A stretch of 64,000 nt of DNA from Roseibium sp. MMSF_3544 (GCF_030732845.1 NZ_JASHKA010000001.1:248001-312000); one strand, 5' to 3'. Positions 1 to 9,094 are shown, counted from the first letter of the stretch. A program made the numbers and translations. The notes: generated by a model not told the origin, from the sequence alone.

Positions 1-282
1 GGCCTGGACTTCCGCAAGAACTTCGCTTTTCTCAGTCTTCGGATCGAACAGCAGAACCTTGTCCCAGACGCCGACGATCAGCCGGTCGTCATCGGTCAAT
101 CCAAACGACCCGACTTCATTGTCGAAATACCAGGTGGTGACATCGCGGCTTTCCCAGTCCATCGACTGGATCGTGCGGCCCTGAATATCGGCCCAAAGCA
201 ACCGATTGTGTCTGTCATCCCAGGTCGGGCATTCGCCAAGTTGATACGTTGTGTCGAGAAATCGGGTGATCGTGTGGGACAC
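1..282 (-). CDS. SMP-30/gluconolactonase family protein (5' end only)
   Basis: The minus-strand frame running off the left edge encodes the N-terminus of an SMP-30/gluconolactonase/LRE-type six-bladed beta-propeller. The blade-one signature LGECPTWDD is followed by LLWADIQG, and the Glu of the first motif is the conserved metal ligand of the family. Family members are lactonases acting on sugar lactones. I chose a GTG start because AAGGA lies 10 bases upstream and the frame has no ATG before the conserved region; an upstream CTG is the other option. About two thirds of the gene lies outside the window, so the substrate cannot be judged. Confidence 0.75.
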   Translation of the reverse strand, partial: MSHTITRFLDTTYQLGECPTWDDRHNRLLWADIQGRTIQSMDWESRDVTTWYFDNEVGSFGLTDDDRLIVGVWDKVLLFDPKTEKSEVLAEVQA

Positions 283-405
283 CGAGGCAGGTTCCTTGAA
301 ACGCCAAGCAAAAGATCGGAAGCGGACTATATATCCGACCGCATCCGGCGTCGAGACTGCAATAAGCCATCCCTGCAGGTGTGTCTATCAGTGCAAAAGC
401 CTGGT

Positions 406-876
406 TCAATTGCCCGTTTCAAGCGGGATCGCCGTGCGTTTGACGATCGGGCGGATCGCGAAGGACGACTTCATTTTGAGCACGCCCGGAAGCTGTGACA
501 GGTGGTCCCTGTGAATGCGCTCGAAATCGACCGGATCGGCGGCGGTCAGGCGAAGAATGTAGTCCGCATCGCCTGCCATCAGAAAACACTCCATGATCTC
601 TTCTGAGCGGGCAACGGCCCGTTCGAAGCTCTCAAGTGTTTCCTTGGATTGGCCGGTCAGCGAGATCTCGACAAAGATATCCATGCGCCGGCCCAGTTTG
701 CGCTGATCGAGCAGAGCGACGTAATTTTCAATCACACCGGCTTCTTCCAGCGCCCTGACGCGGCGCAGACATGCAGAAGCCGACAGGCCAACAATCCCGG
801 CCAGGTCCGCATTTGCAATCCGTCCATCCTTCTGCAGGGCGTCGAGGATCCGTTTGTCGAGACGATCGAGTTTCAT
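406..876 (-). CDS. Lrp/AsnC family regulator, probably of alanine dehydrogenase
   Basis: A 156-residue protein of typical Lrp/AsnC size. An N-terminal AsnC-type winged helix (LDRLDKRILDALQKDGR, about residues 3-60) precedes an effector-binding RAM domain (about 65-145, with the AGDADYIL signature). It is transcribed divergently from the alanine dehydrogenase gene. In many proteobacteria that arrangement marks AldR/BkdR-like proteins that activate ald in response to alanine, so that role is inferred here from position. The frame stays open upstream to 999, but the family starts at the Met of MKLDRLDKR; the ribosome site there is weak. Confidence 0.88.
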   Translation of the reverse strand: MKLDRLDKRILDALQKDGRIANADLAGIVGLSASACLRRVRALEEAGVIENYVALLDQRKLGRRMDIFVEISLTGQSKETLESFERAVARSEEIMECFLMAGDADYILRLTAADPVDFERIHRDHLSQLPGVLKMKSSFAIRPIVKRTAIPLETGN

Positions 877-923
877 TTTGTTGCACCGCACATACTGCTG
901 CTTTGGAAAGCACTTACGGCATG

Positions 924-937
924 ATATTTGAAAATAT
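924..937. promoter_or_regulatory. AT-rich dyad in the lrp/ald intergenic region
   Basis: ATATTT-GA-AAATAT is a perfect 6+2+6 dyad between the divergent Lrp and ald genes, followed by TCTAG. It resembles the AT-rich palindromes bound by Lrp/AsnC proteins and is the best candidate operator for the adjacent regulator. No binding data are available. Confidence 0.4.
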
Positions 938-1059
938 TCTAGTTTGACGCAAGAAAATTGTCTCAATTGCGCAAACGCACCCGTGGAACGCAAGCACATT
1001 CGACCCCATCAGGCGTACACTTGAAATTAATCGAGATTGCTTCCAGAGGAGACGAAGTG

Positions 1060-2199
1060 ATGCGCATTGGTGTGCCCAAGGAAATCAAGAACCATGAATA
1101 TCGTGTCGGCCTGACGCCTGACAGTGTTCATGAAATGGTCGCTCACGGACATGACGTTGTCGTTGAGACCAACGCCGGAGCTGGTATCGGTGCGAGCGAT
1201 GCGGATTATGAAGCCGCTGGTGCGAAAATCCTGGCAACCGCCAAGGAAGTCTTCGACGCGGCACAGATGATCGTGAAAGTGAAGGAACCACAGGCCGTCG
1301 AGCGCGCCATGCTGCGCCCGGACCATGTCCTCTTCACATATCTGCACCTGGCACCCGATGCAGATCAGACCGCTGATCTTGTGAAGTCCGGTGCCACCTG
1401 CATTGCCTATGAAACCGTTGTCGACGCCAAGGGCGGCCTGCCGCTTCTGGTTCCGATGTCCCAGGTTGCCGGCCGCCTGTCGGTGATTGCCGGTTCAAAG
1501 GCGCTGGAGAAGGCCCATGGCGGCTCCGGTACGCTGGTCGGCGGTGTTCCGGGTGTCGAGCCGGCCAAAGTCGTCGTGATCGGCGGCGGCGTTGTCGGAT
1601 CTCATGCAATCACCATGGCAATCGGCCTTGGCGCGGATGTCACGGTTCTGGACCGGAACACGGCTGTGCTTGGTCACTTGGCCCAGACTTTCGGTCCGGC
1701 CCTGAAAACGGTCTATTCGACAAGATCTGCGCTCGAAAAACATGTCCTTGAAGCTGACATGGTGGTCGGTGCCGTTCTCGTTGCGGGTGCTGCTGCGCCG
1801 AAGCTGGTGTCCAAGGATCTTGTCAGCCGGATGAAGCCGGGCTCGGTTCTGGTTGACGTTGCCATCGATCAGGGCGGCTGCTTCGAGACCTCCCGCGCAA
1901 CCACCCATTCCGACCCGACCTACATCGTCGACGAAGTCGTACACTATTGTGTTGCCAACATGCCGGGTGCTGTTCCGAAGACGTCCACTTACGCGCTCAA
2001 CAACGCAACGCTCCCGTTCGCACTGGCGCTTGCCGACAAGGGTGCGAAGCAGGCGCTTCTCGACGACCCGCACTTCCTGCCGGGTCTCAACGTGATCGGC
2101 GGGCAGGTGACCTGCGAAGCCGTGGCGGAAGCACTCGGCTACGACTATGTCGATCCGGCAACTGCGCTCACGCAGAACGGCGAGAGCCGGGCGGCATAA
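1060..2199 (+). CDS. ald: Alanine dehydrogenase
   Basis: A 379-residue NAD-dependent L-alanine dehydrogenase, full length for the family (about 370). It reversibly converts alanine to pyruvate and ammonia in the cytoplasm. The substrate residues Lys75 (VKVKEP) and His96 (TYLHLAP) are present, as is the Rossmann glycine motif VIGGGVVG. I chose the ATG because AGAGGAGA precedes it by 7 bases and MRIGVPKE is the standard family N-terminus; an in-frame GTG lies directly before it. An intrinsic terminator follows and an Lrp regulator lies divergently upstream, which suggests alanine-inducible, single-gene transcription. Confidence 0.95.
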   Translation: MRIGVPKEIKNHEYRVGLTPDSVHEMVAHGHDVVVETNAGAGIGASDADYEAAGAKILATAKEVFDAAQMIVKVKEPQAVERAMLRPDHVLFTYLHLAPDADQTADLVKSGATCIAYETVVDAKGGLPLLVPMSQVAGRLSVIAGSKALEKAHGGSGTLVGGVPGVEPAKVVVIGGGVVGSHAITMAIGLGADVTVLDRNTAVLGHLAQTFGPALKTVYSTRSALEKHVLEADMVVGAVLVAGAAAPKLVSKDLVSRMKPGSVLVDVAIDQGGCFETSRATTHSDPTYIVDEVVHYCVANMPGAVPKTSTYALNNATLPFALALADKGAKQALLDDPHFLPGLNVIGGQVTCEAVAEALGYDYVDPATALTQNGESRAA

Positions 2200-2220
2200 C
2201 GCATCCGTTCAAGGGAACCG

Positions 2221-2251
2221 AAAAGGCCGGTCGTTTCGACCGGCCTTTTTT
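2221..2251 (+). terminator. Intrinsic terminator after ald
   Basis: AAAAGGCCGGTCG pairs with CGACCGGCCTTTT around a TTT loop and runs into a T tract. With flanking A and T runs it can also serve the converging minus-strand AraC gene. Confidence 0.9.
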
Positions 2252-2292
2252 CGTGCGCTTGAACGATGCGCCTGAGACGAACTCTCATGTAA

Positions 2293-3258
2293 TCAATCTG
2301 GTTTGACAGCAGCTGCGTGGCGCGTTCGGAAAGATCTTGGGCTTTCGCCGTATCGCGCCTGGAAGCCGCGCACGAGGCTTTGCTGGTTGGCTATTCCCCA
2401 GCGAAAGGCAATCTCGCCGATGGACTGGCGGGCGTTGCGCGTATCTCTCAAATCGTCGGCAATCCGGCCAAGACGCATGTCACGGATCGCGGCTGAGATC
2501 GATCTCTGGTCTGCGCGAAAGACTTCGGAGAGACGCCGGACCGACACGCCGAGCGTTGACGCGAGCGCAGCCCGATCGAAATCCGGGTCGTGGAAGTTCG
2601 CCCTGATTGCGGCATCTGCCCGCAACAGCAACTGCCGTTCGGGCTGCGACAGCTCAAAGCGCATCTCCTTCAAGGATGCGAGCCCGGTCACAAACAGATC
2701 GACCACCGTGTCTTGCAACGAGTATTTGAGAGTGTCGCCGGACTGATCGACGACGCTGATCAACCGCGTGACGCTATCGTGAACGATTGCGCCGAACGGG
2801 CTGTCGCCTGGTACGGAGATTGCGGTCAACTGGTCTGCCTGCGGAATGCGCGCCAATAGCATGTCGCGCGGGATCTGGACGACCAGCTGGCGAAACCCGT
2901 CCGGAAGGTCAAGGCTGTAACGGTCGACGCTGCTGTAGAGGGCGAAATCACCCGGGCGCAGGTGCGCCTCCCGGCCTTGCTGGCTGATGGTCCCCGCTTT
3001 TTCCAGCTGCAGGCTTATGAGGAAGCTCTCGTCGTTGGCGCGGCCAACATCCTTGCGTCTGCGTTTGACAAACTGCTGGCTGCCGGTAACGAAGGACGTG
3101 GAAATGCTCGGGAGGCGATTGAGCAGGATTTCTCCCTTGAAGTTTTCCGGCTTCTCGCTGTCACACTCAAGCTGAACGTAGGACTCGCATACCGCCTCGC
3201 GCCAGAACGCGAAGCTGTCCTCTTGCCGAACGCTCTGCGTGCTGAGCAGTCGTGACAT
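2293..3258 (-). CDS. AraC family transcriptional regulator
   Basis: A 321-residue regulator. Residues 1 to about 200 form an AraC-binding-like N-terminal domain of the type in FeaR/NahR-like activators, and about 215-315 carry the double helix-turn-helix (AALASTLGVSVRRLSEVF, then IGEIAFRWGIANQQSLVRGF). The start is set by an AGGAGG site before MSRLLSTQS; the open frame extends further upstream without one. It is divergent from the nitrilase gene with 163 bases between them, so it most likely controls nitrilase and the FMN protein behind it. The inducer is unknown. Confidence 0.88.
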   Translation of the reverse strand: MSRLLSTQSVRQEDSFAFWREAVCESYVQLECDSEKPENFKGEILLNRLPSISTSFVTGSQQFVKRRRKDVGRANDESFLISLQLEKAGTISQQGREAHLRPGDFALYSSVDRYSLDLPDGFRQLVVQIPRDMLLARIPQADQLTAISVPGDSPFGAIVHDSVTRLISVVDQSGDTLKYSLQDTVVDLFVTGLASLKEMRFELSQPERQLLLRADAAIRANFHDPDFDRAALASTLGVSVRRLSEVFRADQRSISAAIRDMRLGRIADDLRDTRNARQSIGEIAFRWGIANQQSLVRGFQARYGESPRSFRTRHAAAVKPD

Positions 3259-3421
3259 CAGCCAAACCTCCTGGGCACTGTATTTAGCACAGCGCCGCCC
3301 AAGAAGCGAAACCGACCGGGTTTTCCGCTCAGAATGGGTGATTTTTCCGCCCGGATTGCGAAGTCGGGTTCGCCGCGACCTGCGAGACTGCCTGGAAAGT
3401 TCCATTCCAAGGGAGACACGC

Positions 3422-4441
3422 ATGACCCAACCTTTCAAAGCCGCTGCCGTTCAGGCCGCGCCCATTTTCATGGACCTTTCCGCAAGCGTCGACAAGGCGA
3501 TCAGGCTGATTGAGGAAGCAGCAAGCCAGAACGCCAAACTCATCGTGTTTCCCGAGACGTTCCTGCCGGGCTACCCCTGGTATATCTGGCTCGACGCGGC
3601 AGCCATGTATATGCCACACGTGCCCGGTTACGTCGCAAACTCGCTCGTTGCCGATAGCGCCGAGGACAAACGCCTGGCAAAGGCGGCCAAGGACAACGAC
3701 ATGCATGTCATCATGGGCGTGTCATGGAATGTGAACGGTACGCTCTATATGGGCCAGTTCCACTATGGCCCTGACGGTGAAATCATTTCACGCCGCCGCA
3801 AACTGAAGCCCACGCATGTGGAGCGGTCTGTCTACGGCGAGGGCGACGGCAGCGACATGGTGGTTCATGACACCGACCTTGGCCGTGTCGGTGCGCTGTG
3901 CTGCTGGGAACACCTGCAGCCCTTGAACAAATATGCGATGTATTCGCAAAACGAGCAGATCCATGCTGCTGCCTGGCCGAGTTTCTCGGTTTATGAAGGC
4001 GGCGCGTATGCGCTTGGACCCGAAGTCAATGTGGCGGCGACCAGAATGTACGCCGTTGAAGGTCAATGCTTCGTGGTTGCCGCCTGTGCCGTCGTGTCGG
4101 ACGAGATGGTCGAGTTCTTCTGCGATACGCCGGTCAAGCAGCAACTGCTGAAAAAGGGCGGCGGATACGCCCGTATTTTCGGGCCGGACGGCGCCCCGTT
4201 GGGCGAGAATATTGCGCCCGACCAGGAAGGCCTGGTTGTTGCGGAAATCGATCTCAACATGATTGCCATCGGCAAAGCGGCTGCGGACCCGTGCGGTCAC
4301 TATGCGCGCCCGGATGTGTTCCGGTTGATGTTCAACAAGAAACCCAGCCCGGCGGTCATGGCGTTCGACAACGAGGCGGCACGTCCGCTTGAGGCAGTCG
4401 ACCCGGTGGATGCCGCGCCTGCGTCGGAAGCAGCTGAGTGA
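3422..4441 (+). CDS. Nitrilase
   Basis: A 339-residue member of the true nitrilase branch of the carbon-nitrogen hydrolase superfamily, which converts nitriles to carboxylic acids and ammonia. The catalytic triad is visible as Glu45 (FPETF), Lys127 (RRKLKPTHVER) and Cys161 (ALCCWEH). KLKPTHVER and GEGDGS are close to the Rhodococcus-type aromatic/aliphatic nitrilase signatures. AAGGGAG precedes the ATG. It heads a two-gene unit with an FMN-binding protein and lies divergent from an AraC regulator. Preference for aliphatic or aromatic nitriles cannot be told from sequence alone; cyanide hydratase is less likely. Confidence 0.9.
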   Translation: MTQPFKAAAVQAAPIFMDLSASVDKAIRLIEEAASQNAKLIVFPETFLPGYPWYIWLDAAAMYMPHVPGYVANSLVADSAEDKRLAKAAKDNDMHVIMGVSWNVNGTLYMGQFHYGPDGEIISRRRKLKPTHVERSVYGEGDGSDMVVHDTDLGRVGALCCWEHLQPLNKYAMYSQNEQIHAAAWPSFSVYEGGAYALGPEVNVAATRMYAVEGQCFVVAACAVVSDEMVEFFCDTPVKQQLLKKGGGYARIFGPDGAPLGENIAPDQEGLVVAEIDLNMIAIGKAAADPCGHYARPDVFRLMFNKKPSPAVMAFDNEAARPLEAVDPVDAAPASEAAE

Positions 4442-4500
4442 GCGGAACGGTGCGCAGACGTCATCTCGGCTGCGCGCCTTCGCCAGGCGAAGGGAGGACG

Positions 4501-5169
4501 ATGATGCTTACGGCCGATGAATTTTATACCGATGACCAGCGTGACCTGCAGGCAAAGTTCGACAGCACAAAGTTGGCTGATACGGTCGTTACCGCGATTG
4601 TGCGAGACGAGATCGAAGACCCGCAGGTTCCGTTTATCGAAAGCCGCGATTTCTTCTTTCTGTCCACGGTCAGCGCCGACGGCGAACCAACGGTCAGCTA
4701 CAAGGGAGGACCGGTCGGGATCGTAAAGGTACTGAATTCCCGCGAGCTGATATTCCCGAGCTATGACGGCAACGGCATGTTCAAATCGATGGGCAACATC
4801 CAGTCGAGCGCGAAGGTCGGTCTCCTGTTCATCGATATGGAAACACCCAATCGTGTCCGCGTCCAGGGCACCGCAACTTTGTCTACGGACGATCCGGAAA
4901 TGGCGCGGTATCCGGGCGCGACCATGCTGGTGCGGGTCAAGGTCACCTCCTGTTTCCTGAATTGCGGGCGCTACATCCACAAACACACGCGCGTGTCGGA
5001 CAGCCCGTATGTTCCGGATGCGGCCGGAGCGCAGCCTCATCCCTCCTGGAAACGCATTGACATGATCCAGACATCCTTGCCCGAGGACGCACGCGCCCGG
5101 ACCGAGGAAGAGGGCGGGACGATCACGTTTGACGATTATGTCGACAAGTTGATGGCGGGCGAGTCCTGA
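4501..5169 (+). CDS. Pyridoxamine 5'-phosphate oxidase-related FMN-binding protein
   Basis: A 222-residue protein with a split-barrel flavin-binding fold of the PNPOx-related family: FFFLSTVSADGEPTVS at about 55-70, then VKVLNSRELIFPSYDGNGMF and VGLLFID. Such proteins bind FMN or F420 and act in redox chemistry; the substrate is not known. GGGAGGACG precedes the ATGATG start. A GTG overlapping the nitrilase stop would add 21 residues but has no ribosome site. It lies 59 bases behind the nitrilase on the same strand, so the two are probably co-transcribed. Confidence 0.8.
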   Translation: MMLTADEFYTDDQRDLQAKFDSTKLADTVVTAIVRDEIEDPQVPFIESRDFFFLSTVSADGEPTVSYKGGPVGIVKVLNSRELIFPSYDGNGMFKSMGNIQSSAKVGLLFIDMETPNRVRVQGTATLSTDDPEMARYPGATMLVRVKVTSCFLNCGRYIHKHTRVSDSPYVPDAAGAQPHPSWKRIDMIQTSLPEDARARTEEEGGTITFDDYVDKLMAGES

Positions 5170-5178
5170 CTTTCTGGG

Positions 5179-5197
5179 AGCGGGACCGTTTCCCGCT
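5179..5197 (+). terminator. Weak hairpin after the nitrilase/FMN operon
   Basis: AGCGGGA and TCCCGCT pair around a CCGTT loop, followed only by TTTCC. A second hairpin (GGCACGG/CCGTGCC, 5224-5243) follows. One or both may end transcription before the converging hydrolase gene. Confidence 0.4.
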
Positions 5198-5320
5198 TTC
5201 CTATTCATGGCTTTGAACTGGCTGGCACGGTGAAATCCGTGCCTGCCTTTCTGGGAACTCAACGCTGCGGGAAAAAACAGTCGCTCACCCTCGAAACCGG
5301 AGTGAGGGTCCAAAGTCGCT

Positions 5321-6256
5321 TCAGTTCATGTACTTGTCGAACCAGGCAATCATGCGCTCCGGATTGTGCCCAAAGTAATTATAGCCATCGAAGCGACGTG
5401 TCGTCCCTTCAATCCAGAACAGCTCCTTTTCATTTGAGCCCAAAAGATCAAAGGTTTTCCGGCCGTCTTCCGGCGTCGTCCAAAGATCGTCGCGCACTTG
5501 AACGACAAAAGTCGGCACCTTCACATCCGCGGCAAACAGATGCGGTGTCATTTCCGGATTTGAAAACCCGCCGAGCTTCTTCTGTTCGAAATCCATTGTG
5601 TCCAGGTAATCGCCGACACCCTGCAGCTTCGCGAACTGACCCATCAGCGCCGTCATCGACACCACCAACGGGCTGAGCATGCACAAAACGTCTTCAAACA
5701 TCTCCGGACGGCGCGACATGGCTTCATATTGCGCATTGCCTCCGGTGCACTGGCTGTAGAGGCCGAGCTTCATCTTCGACAAACGCGGATGCTGATCAAC
5801 AAAGGTTTTTGCGCCCACGCAGTCGCGCCACTCGTAACGCCCGATCCCGCAAATGCCGCCATTGGCCGCGCCGGAATTGCCGTGGTTGCGCAAATCGTAA
5901 GCGAGGACGTTGTAGCCGGCGCGCACGAGGTGGGCGATGTGCGCGACGAAATCAATTTCGATGTCGTCAACCTGGCTCCACGGCTCGCCGTAATGTCCCG
6001 TGAAGCCCGACCGGCTCATCGGCATTGGGTGGTTCATGATGATCAGCTTGTCGCTTTCACCGCCAGCGGCAGGCACGTACCACCCTTCCAGGGGCGTTCC
6101 GTCGTCGGACGGGAAATAGACATCTTCCCAGTCGGTGATCCCGTGATCGGCGGGCGTTTTGTGCACCGGTGTCCGGAATGCAGGCTTTACGGCGAACCCG
6201 GCAAGCGCCTTGACCACAGCGAGCTTATCGGCAGGAACAATCGTTGTATCCGTCAT
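5321..6256 (-). CDS. Alpha/beta hydrolase with a cysteine at the nucleophile position
   Basis: A 311-residue alpha/beta hydrolase. The oxyanion-region strand LIIMNHPMPM is at about 71-80 and the nucleophile elbow YSQCTGG at 167-173, so Cys170 sits where Ser usually stands and Ser168 replaces the first Gly of G-x-S-x-G. A likely acid is Asp256/257 (VVQVRDDLW) and a likely His is His297 (YFGHNPERM). Dienelactone hydrolases also use Cys, but they are shorter. The gene is divergent from an AraC regulator, its probable controller. The start is MTDTTIVPAD; the frame runs 14 codons further up. Substrate unknown. Confidence 0.82.
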   Translation of the reverse strand: MTDTTIVPADKLAVVKALAGFAVKPAFRTPVHKTPADHGITDWEDVYFPSDDGTPLEGWYVPAAGGESDKLIIMNHPMPMSRSGFTGHYGEPWSQVDDIEIDFVAHIAHLVRAGYNVLAYDLRNHGNSGAANGGICGIGRYEWRDCVGAKTFVDQHPRLSKMKLGLYSQCTGGNAQYEAMSRRPEMFEDVLCMLSPLVVSMTALMGQFAKLQGVGDYLDTMDFEQKKLGGFSNPEMTPHLFAADVKVPTFVVQVRDDLWTTPEDGRKTFDLLGSNEKELFWIEGTTRRFDGYNYFGHNPERMIAWFDKYMN

Positions 6257-6402
6257 TACTATCTCCAAGACAAATCCACGGTTTGGAAATAGGCACATGC
6301 AAACTTCGACGGAATTTCAGTTCGGCTCAATTTCATGCCGGATTCTCTCAAATGGGCCAAATTGAATGGCGTATCGAGCGCTTTTCGTGCCATTTTCGCA
6401 TT

Positions 6403-7317
6403 ATGTCCAATCCAGAAGGCTCATTCGCCGTCCTGAAATCCAGCGTCAAAACCCTGCGGGACCAGCAGAGCGCTTCTCAGTCTCTCGGCTTCATTGAAAC
6501 CGCGCTTCCATCCGTTCGCTTGTTCTGGTCGGATGGACCTGTCGCACGTGCGCCATTGAGCTACACGCCCGGGATTGCGATTATCGTTTCCGGGCGCAAG
6601 ATCGGGTTCTTTGAGGACCAGCGGATTGAATATGGTCCCGGACAATATCTTGCCGTTGGGCTGCCGTTGTTTTTTGAGTGCGAGACTTTTGCCTCCAGCG
6701 AAGAACCGCTTGTCGGGATTTTCCTGAGCATCGAGCCCGAGGAGCTGCGAAACCTTGGAGAAGCGATTGCCTCCCATGACTTGCCCAAGATACAGGCGCA
6801 ATCCGGGTTGGGCATCGAAGCGCTGACGTTGAGTGCTCCGATGCTCGATGCCGTCACCCGTCTTGCTTGTCAGCTCAAAAATCCCGTCGAAGCGGAAATC
6901 CTGGGCCCAAACACCTTGCGGGAAGTGTTTTTCCACGCGCTTCACGACAGACATGGCCGGGTATTGCTGGGTCAGACCCAGAACAACACGCCGGAGGCGC
7001 GGATCGTGGAGATTTTGCGACAACTGGACTGTGCGGGCGAAACTTATTCCGGTGTCGGCAGCATGGCCGCCGCTGCCGGCATGAGTCCTGCCTCGTTGCA
7101 CCGGCATTTCAAGGCTGTGACAGGTCTTTCACCGTTGCAGTATCAAAAACGAAAACGCTTGGCGCGGGCAAAGAGCCTGCTTGTGTTCAGCAGGATGAGC
7201 GTGGCGCAAACCGCGCGTGCTGTCGGATATCTCAGCGTCGCGCAGTTCAGCCGGGATTTCAGTGCCTACTACGGTACACCGCCCAGTCGCGCGGACCAGT
7301 CTGCATATCCGGCTTAG
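6403..7317 (+). CDS. AraC family transcriptional regulator (AraC_N type)
   Basis: A 304-residue regulator of the AraC_N family. The cupin-like N-terminal half (PGIAIIVSGRKIGFFEDQRIEY split across about 45-70) is followed by a C-terminal AraC double helix-turn-helix (SMAAAAGMSPASLHRHFKAV, then AQTARAVGYLSVAQFSRDFS). This subgroup commonly sits beside and controls one hydrolase or oxidoreductase gene, and here a hydrolase is divergent with 146 bases between. No good ribosome site precedes the MSNPEGS start; the frame is open to 6244, so the exact N-terminus is uncertain. Confidence 0.85.
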   Translation: MSNPEGSFAVLKSSVKTLRDQQSASQSLGFIETALPSVRLFWSDGPVARAPLSYTPGIAIIVSGRKIGFFEDQRIEYGPGQYLAVGLPLFFECETFASSEEPLVGIFLSIEPEELRNLGEAIASHDLPKIQAQSGLGIEALTLSAPMLDAVTRLACQLKNPVEAEILGPNTLREVFFHALHDRHGRVLLGQTQNNTPEARIVEILRQLDCAGETYSGVGSMAAAAGMSPASLHRHFKAVTGLSPLQYQKRKRLARAKSLLVFSRMSVAQTARAVGYLSVAQFSRDFSAYYGTPPSRADQSAYPA

Positions 7318-7466
7318 GGACCGGACCCATGCGCTTGGATGAGTTTGCGGGAATGACTTAGCCCGGCAGCGCAGAGACAAGCAGACTGCCTGGGTGTGGC
7401 GTTGTCATCGGAGCCAATTTGTCGGAAAGTGAGCAGAGGAAACGGCAGCTTTTACAAGGTGATCAA

Positions 7467-8096
7467 ATGAGTTTCGACGTCTGGACTCTTTACGTGGCAA
7501 CCGTGCTCGCTCTCATGAGCACCCCTGGTCCGAGCCAGCTCCTGATGCTGTCGAACAGCGGGACGCAGGGCTTCCGGCGCGCCTTGTTCACGGCTGCAGG
7601 AGACTTGTCCGCAAATGCTCTCCAGATGCTGGCTGCCGGGCTTGGTCTGGTTGCTGTCATCGCAGCGTCAGGTGCGGCCCTGTCCGTGATCAAGTGGGCC
7701 GGCGTCGCTTACCTCATCTGGCTTGGTGTGCGCATGATAAGGCGCGCAAAGTCCGACGATCCGCACCTGATGGAAAAACGCCCTGTCGTTTCGCTCAAGA
7801 GCCTCTGGATGCAGGGTTTTCTGACGTCTGCAGCGAACCCGAAAGCTGTTGTTTTCTTTGCGGCGCTGTTTCCGCAATTCATTTCCGGCGATGCGGCGTT
7901 CTGGCCGCAATTCCTGATCCTGTCTGCGACCTATCTTGTGATGGATGGGCTTTTCCTGTCGGCATATGGTTTCAGCGCCAGCTGGATCGCGGCGCGCTTC
8001 AAGGGGGCCGCCAAGGTCTGGATCGAGCGGATCGGCGGAGGCTTCATGATCGGAGCCGCGGTCCTGCTCGGCCTCAAGTCGATCGTTCAGCGCTAA
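7467..8096 (+). CDS. LysE/RhtB family amino-acid exporter
   Basis: A 209-residue inner-membrane protein with about six hydrophobic segments and the family signature PGPSQLLMLSNSGTQGFRR at about 18-36. LysE/RhtB proteins export amino acids or their derivatives. AAGGTG before the ATG supports this start over an in-frame codon 16 residues earlier. It stands alone between the AraC gene and a converging SDR gene; its substrate cannot be read from sequence. Confidence 0.88.
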   Translation: MSFDVWTLYVATVLALMSTPGPSQLLMLSNSGTQGFRRALFTAAGDLSANALQMLAAGLGLVAVIAASGAALSVIKWAGVAYLIWLGVRMIRRAKSDDPHLMEKRPVVSLKSLWMQGFLTSAANPKAVVFFAALFPQFISGDAAFWPQFLILSATYLVMDGLFLSAYGFSASWIAARFKGAAKVWIERIGGGFMIGAAVLLGLKSIVQR

Positions 8097-8174
8097 GGTG
8101 CTGCCTTTAGCGGAGATTGAGCCTGGGTCATTGCGATCCGCGCCTTCGGTATAGGCGGGAACCTGTCCAAAGAT

Positions 8175-9014
8175 TTATCTTTCTTCATTGATGAATGCGG
8201 CGAAGGCGTCCTTGAAGTCCGGGTGCCAGCGGCTGAGAGGCGGGCGATTTTCGATCAGGTCTCCGACGGCCCAGGCAATTCGTTTTTCGTCCAGTTCCCT
8301 TGTGACGTCGTTGTCCGGGCAGAGAATATAAAAGTCGCCACGGTTCATACTGTCGAAAAAGAAATCGGCCGTTTGTTCCGCCGTCCAGGCAGAAGCCGGT
8401 TTTTCGGGCGCGTTGATCATACCGGTATATACGAAACCCGGGATCAGGAGATGCGCGGTTATGCGGTCACCGACGGATGTGCGCAACTCGTGTGCGAGCG
8501 CCTCGGTGTAGGTTTTGAGTGCCGCCTTTGAGACATTGTAAGCCGGGTTTCCGGGCGGTGTGGTAAGTCCCTGCTTCGATCCGGTGTTGATGATCGCACC
8601 CGGTCTGCCGCGTTCCATCATCCTCGGCGCAAAGACTTGCGTGCCGTTTACCGGACCCCAGAAATTGACGCCAAACACCTTCTGCCAGGGGTCAAGTGCC
8701 TCCAGCGTCGATGATTTTCCGCCAATCCCGGCGTTGTTCATCAGTATGTCCGTACCTCCGAACCGGTCTGCGATCCTCGTCTCGAGCGCTTGCAGTTGGC
8801 TCCGATCGGAGACATCGAGCTCTGCCGTCATGATGTCACTGGCACCGGCCAGGCGGAGGGTTTCAGCGACATCCGCGAGCTTGTCGGCAGCCTTGTCGGC
8901 AATCACGAGGCGCATTCCCATGCGGGCGAAATTTCCTGCGGCGGCGAGGCCAATGCCCGAAGCGCCGCCCGTGACGACGGCGACGGAGCCGGAATTGAAG
9001 GCGGGGTGGGTCAT
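8175..9014 (-). CDS. Short-chain dehydrogenase/reductase
   Basis: A 279-residue classical-type SDR with TGGASGIG (15-22), NNAG (93-96) and the catalytic Ser146, Tyr159 and Lys163 (YNVSK). The cofactor is probably NAD(H), because an Asp follows the second strand (VIADKAA). It lies 80 bases downstream of another SDR on the same strand and may share its transcript. Substrate unknown. Confidence 0.88.
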   Translation of the reverse strand: MTHPAFNSGSVAVVTGGASGIGLAAAGNFARMGMRLVIADKAADKLADVAETLRLAGASDIMTAELDVSDRSQLQALETRIADRFGGTDILMNNAGIGGKSSTLEALDPWQKVFGVNFWGPVNGTQVFAPRMMERGRPGAIINTGSKQGLTTPPGNPAYNVSKAALKTYTEALAHELRTSVGDRITAHLLIPGFVYTGMINAPEKPASAWTAEQTADFFFDSMNRGDFYILCPDNDVTRELDEKRIAWAVGDLIENRPPLSRWHPDFKDAFAAFINEER

Positions 9015-9094
9015 GGCAAATCCTGTCAGATCTGGAAAGCAAAGAGAGCCGGCCGGCAGGATTGCCGGCCAGTACTGAGCAACACGGTCCGTCG

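Noticed and set aside
4300-5313. A 337-codon minus-strand frame opposite the end of nitrilase and the FMN protein
   Set aside because: It overlaps two well-supported genes on the other strand and shows no domain.
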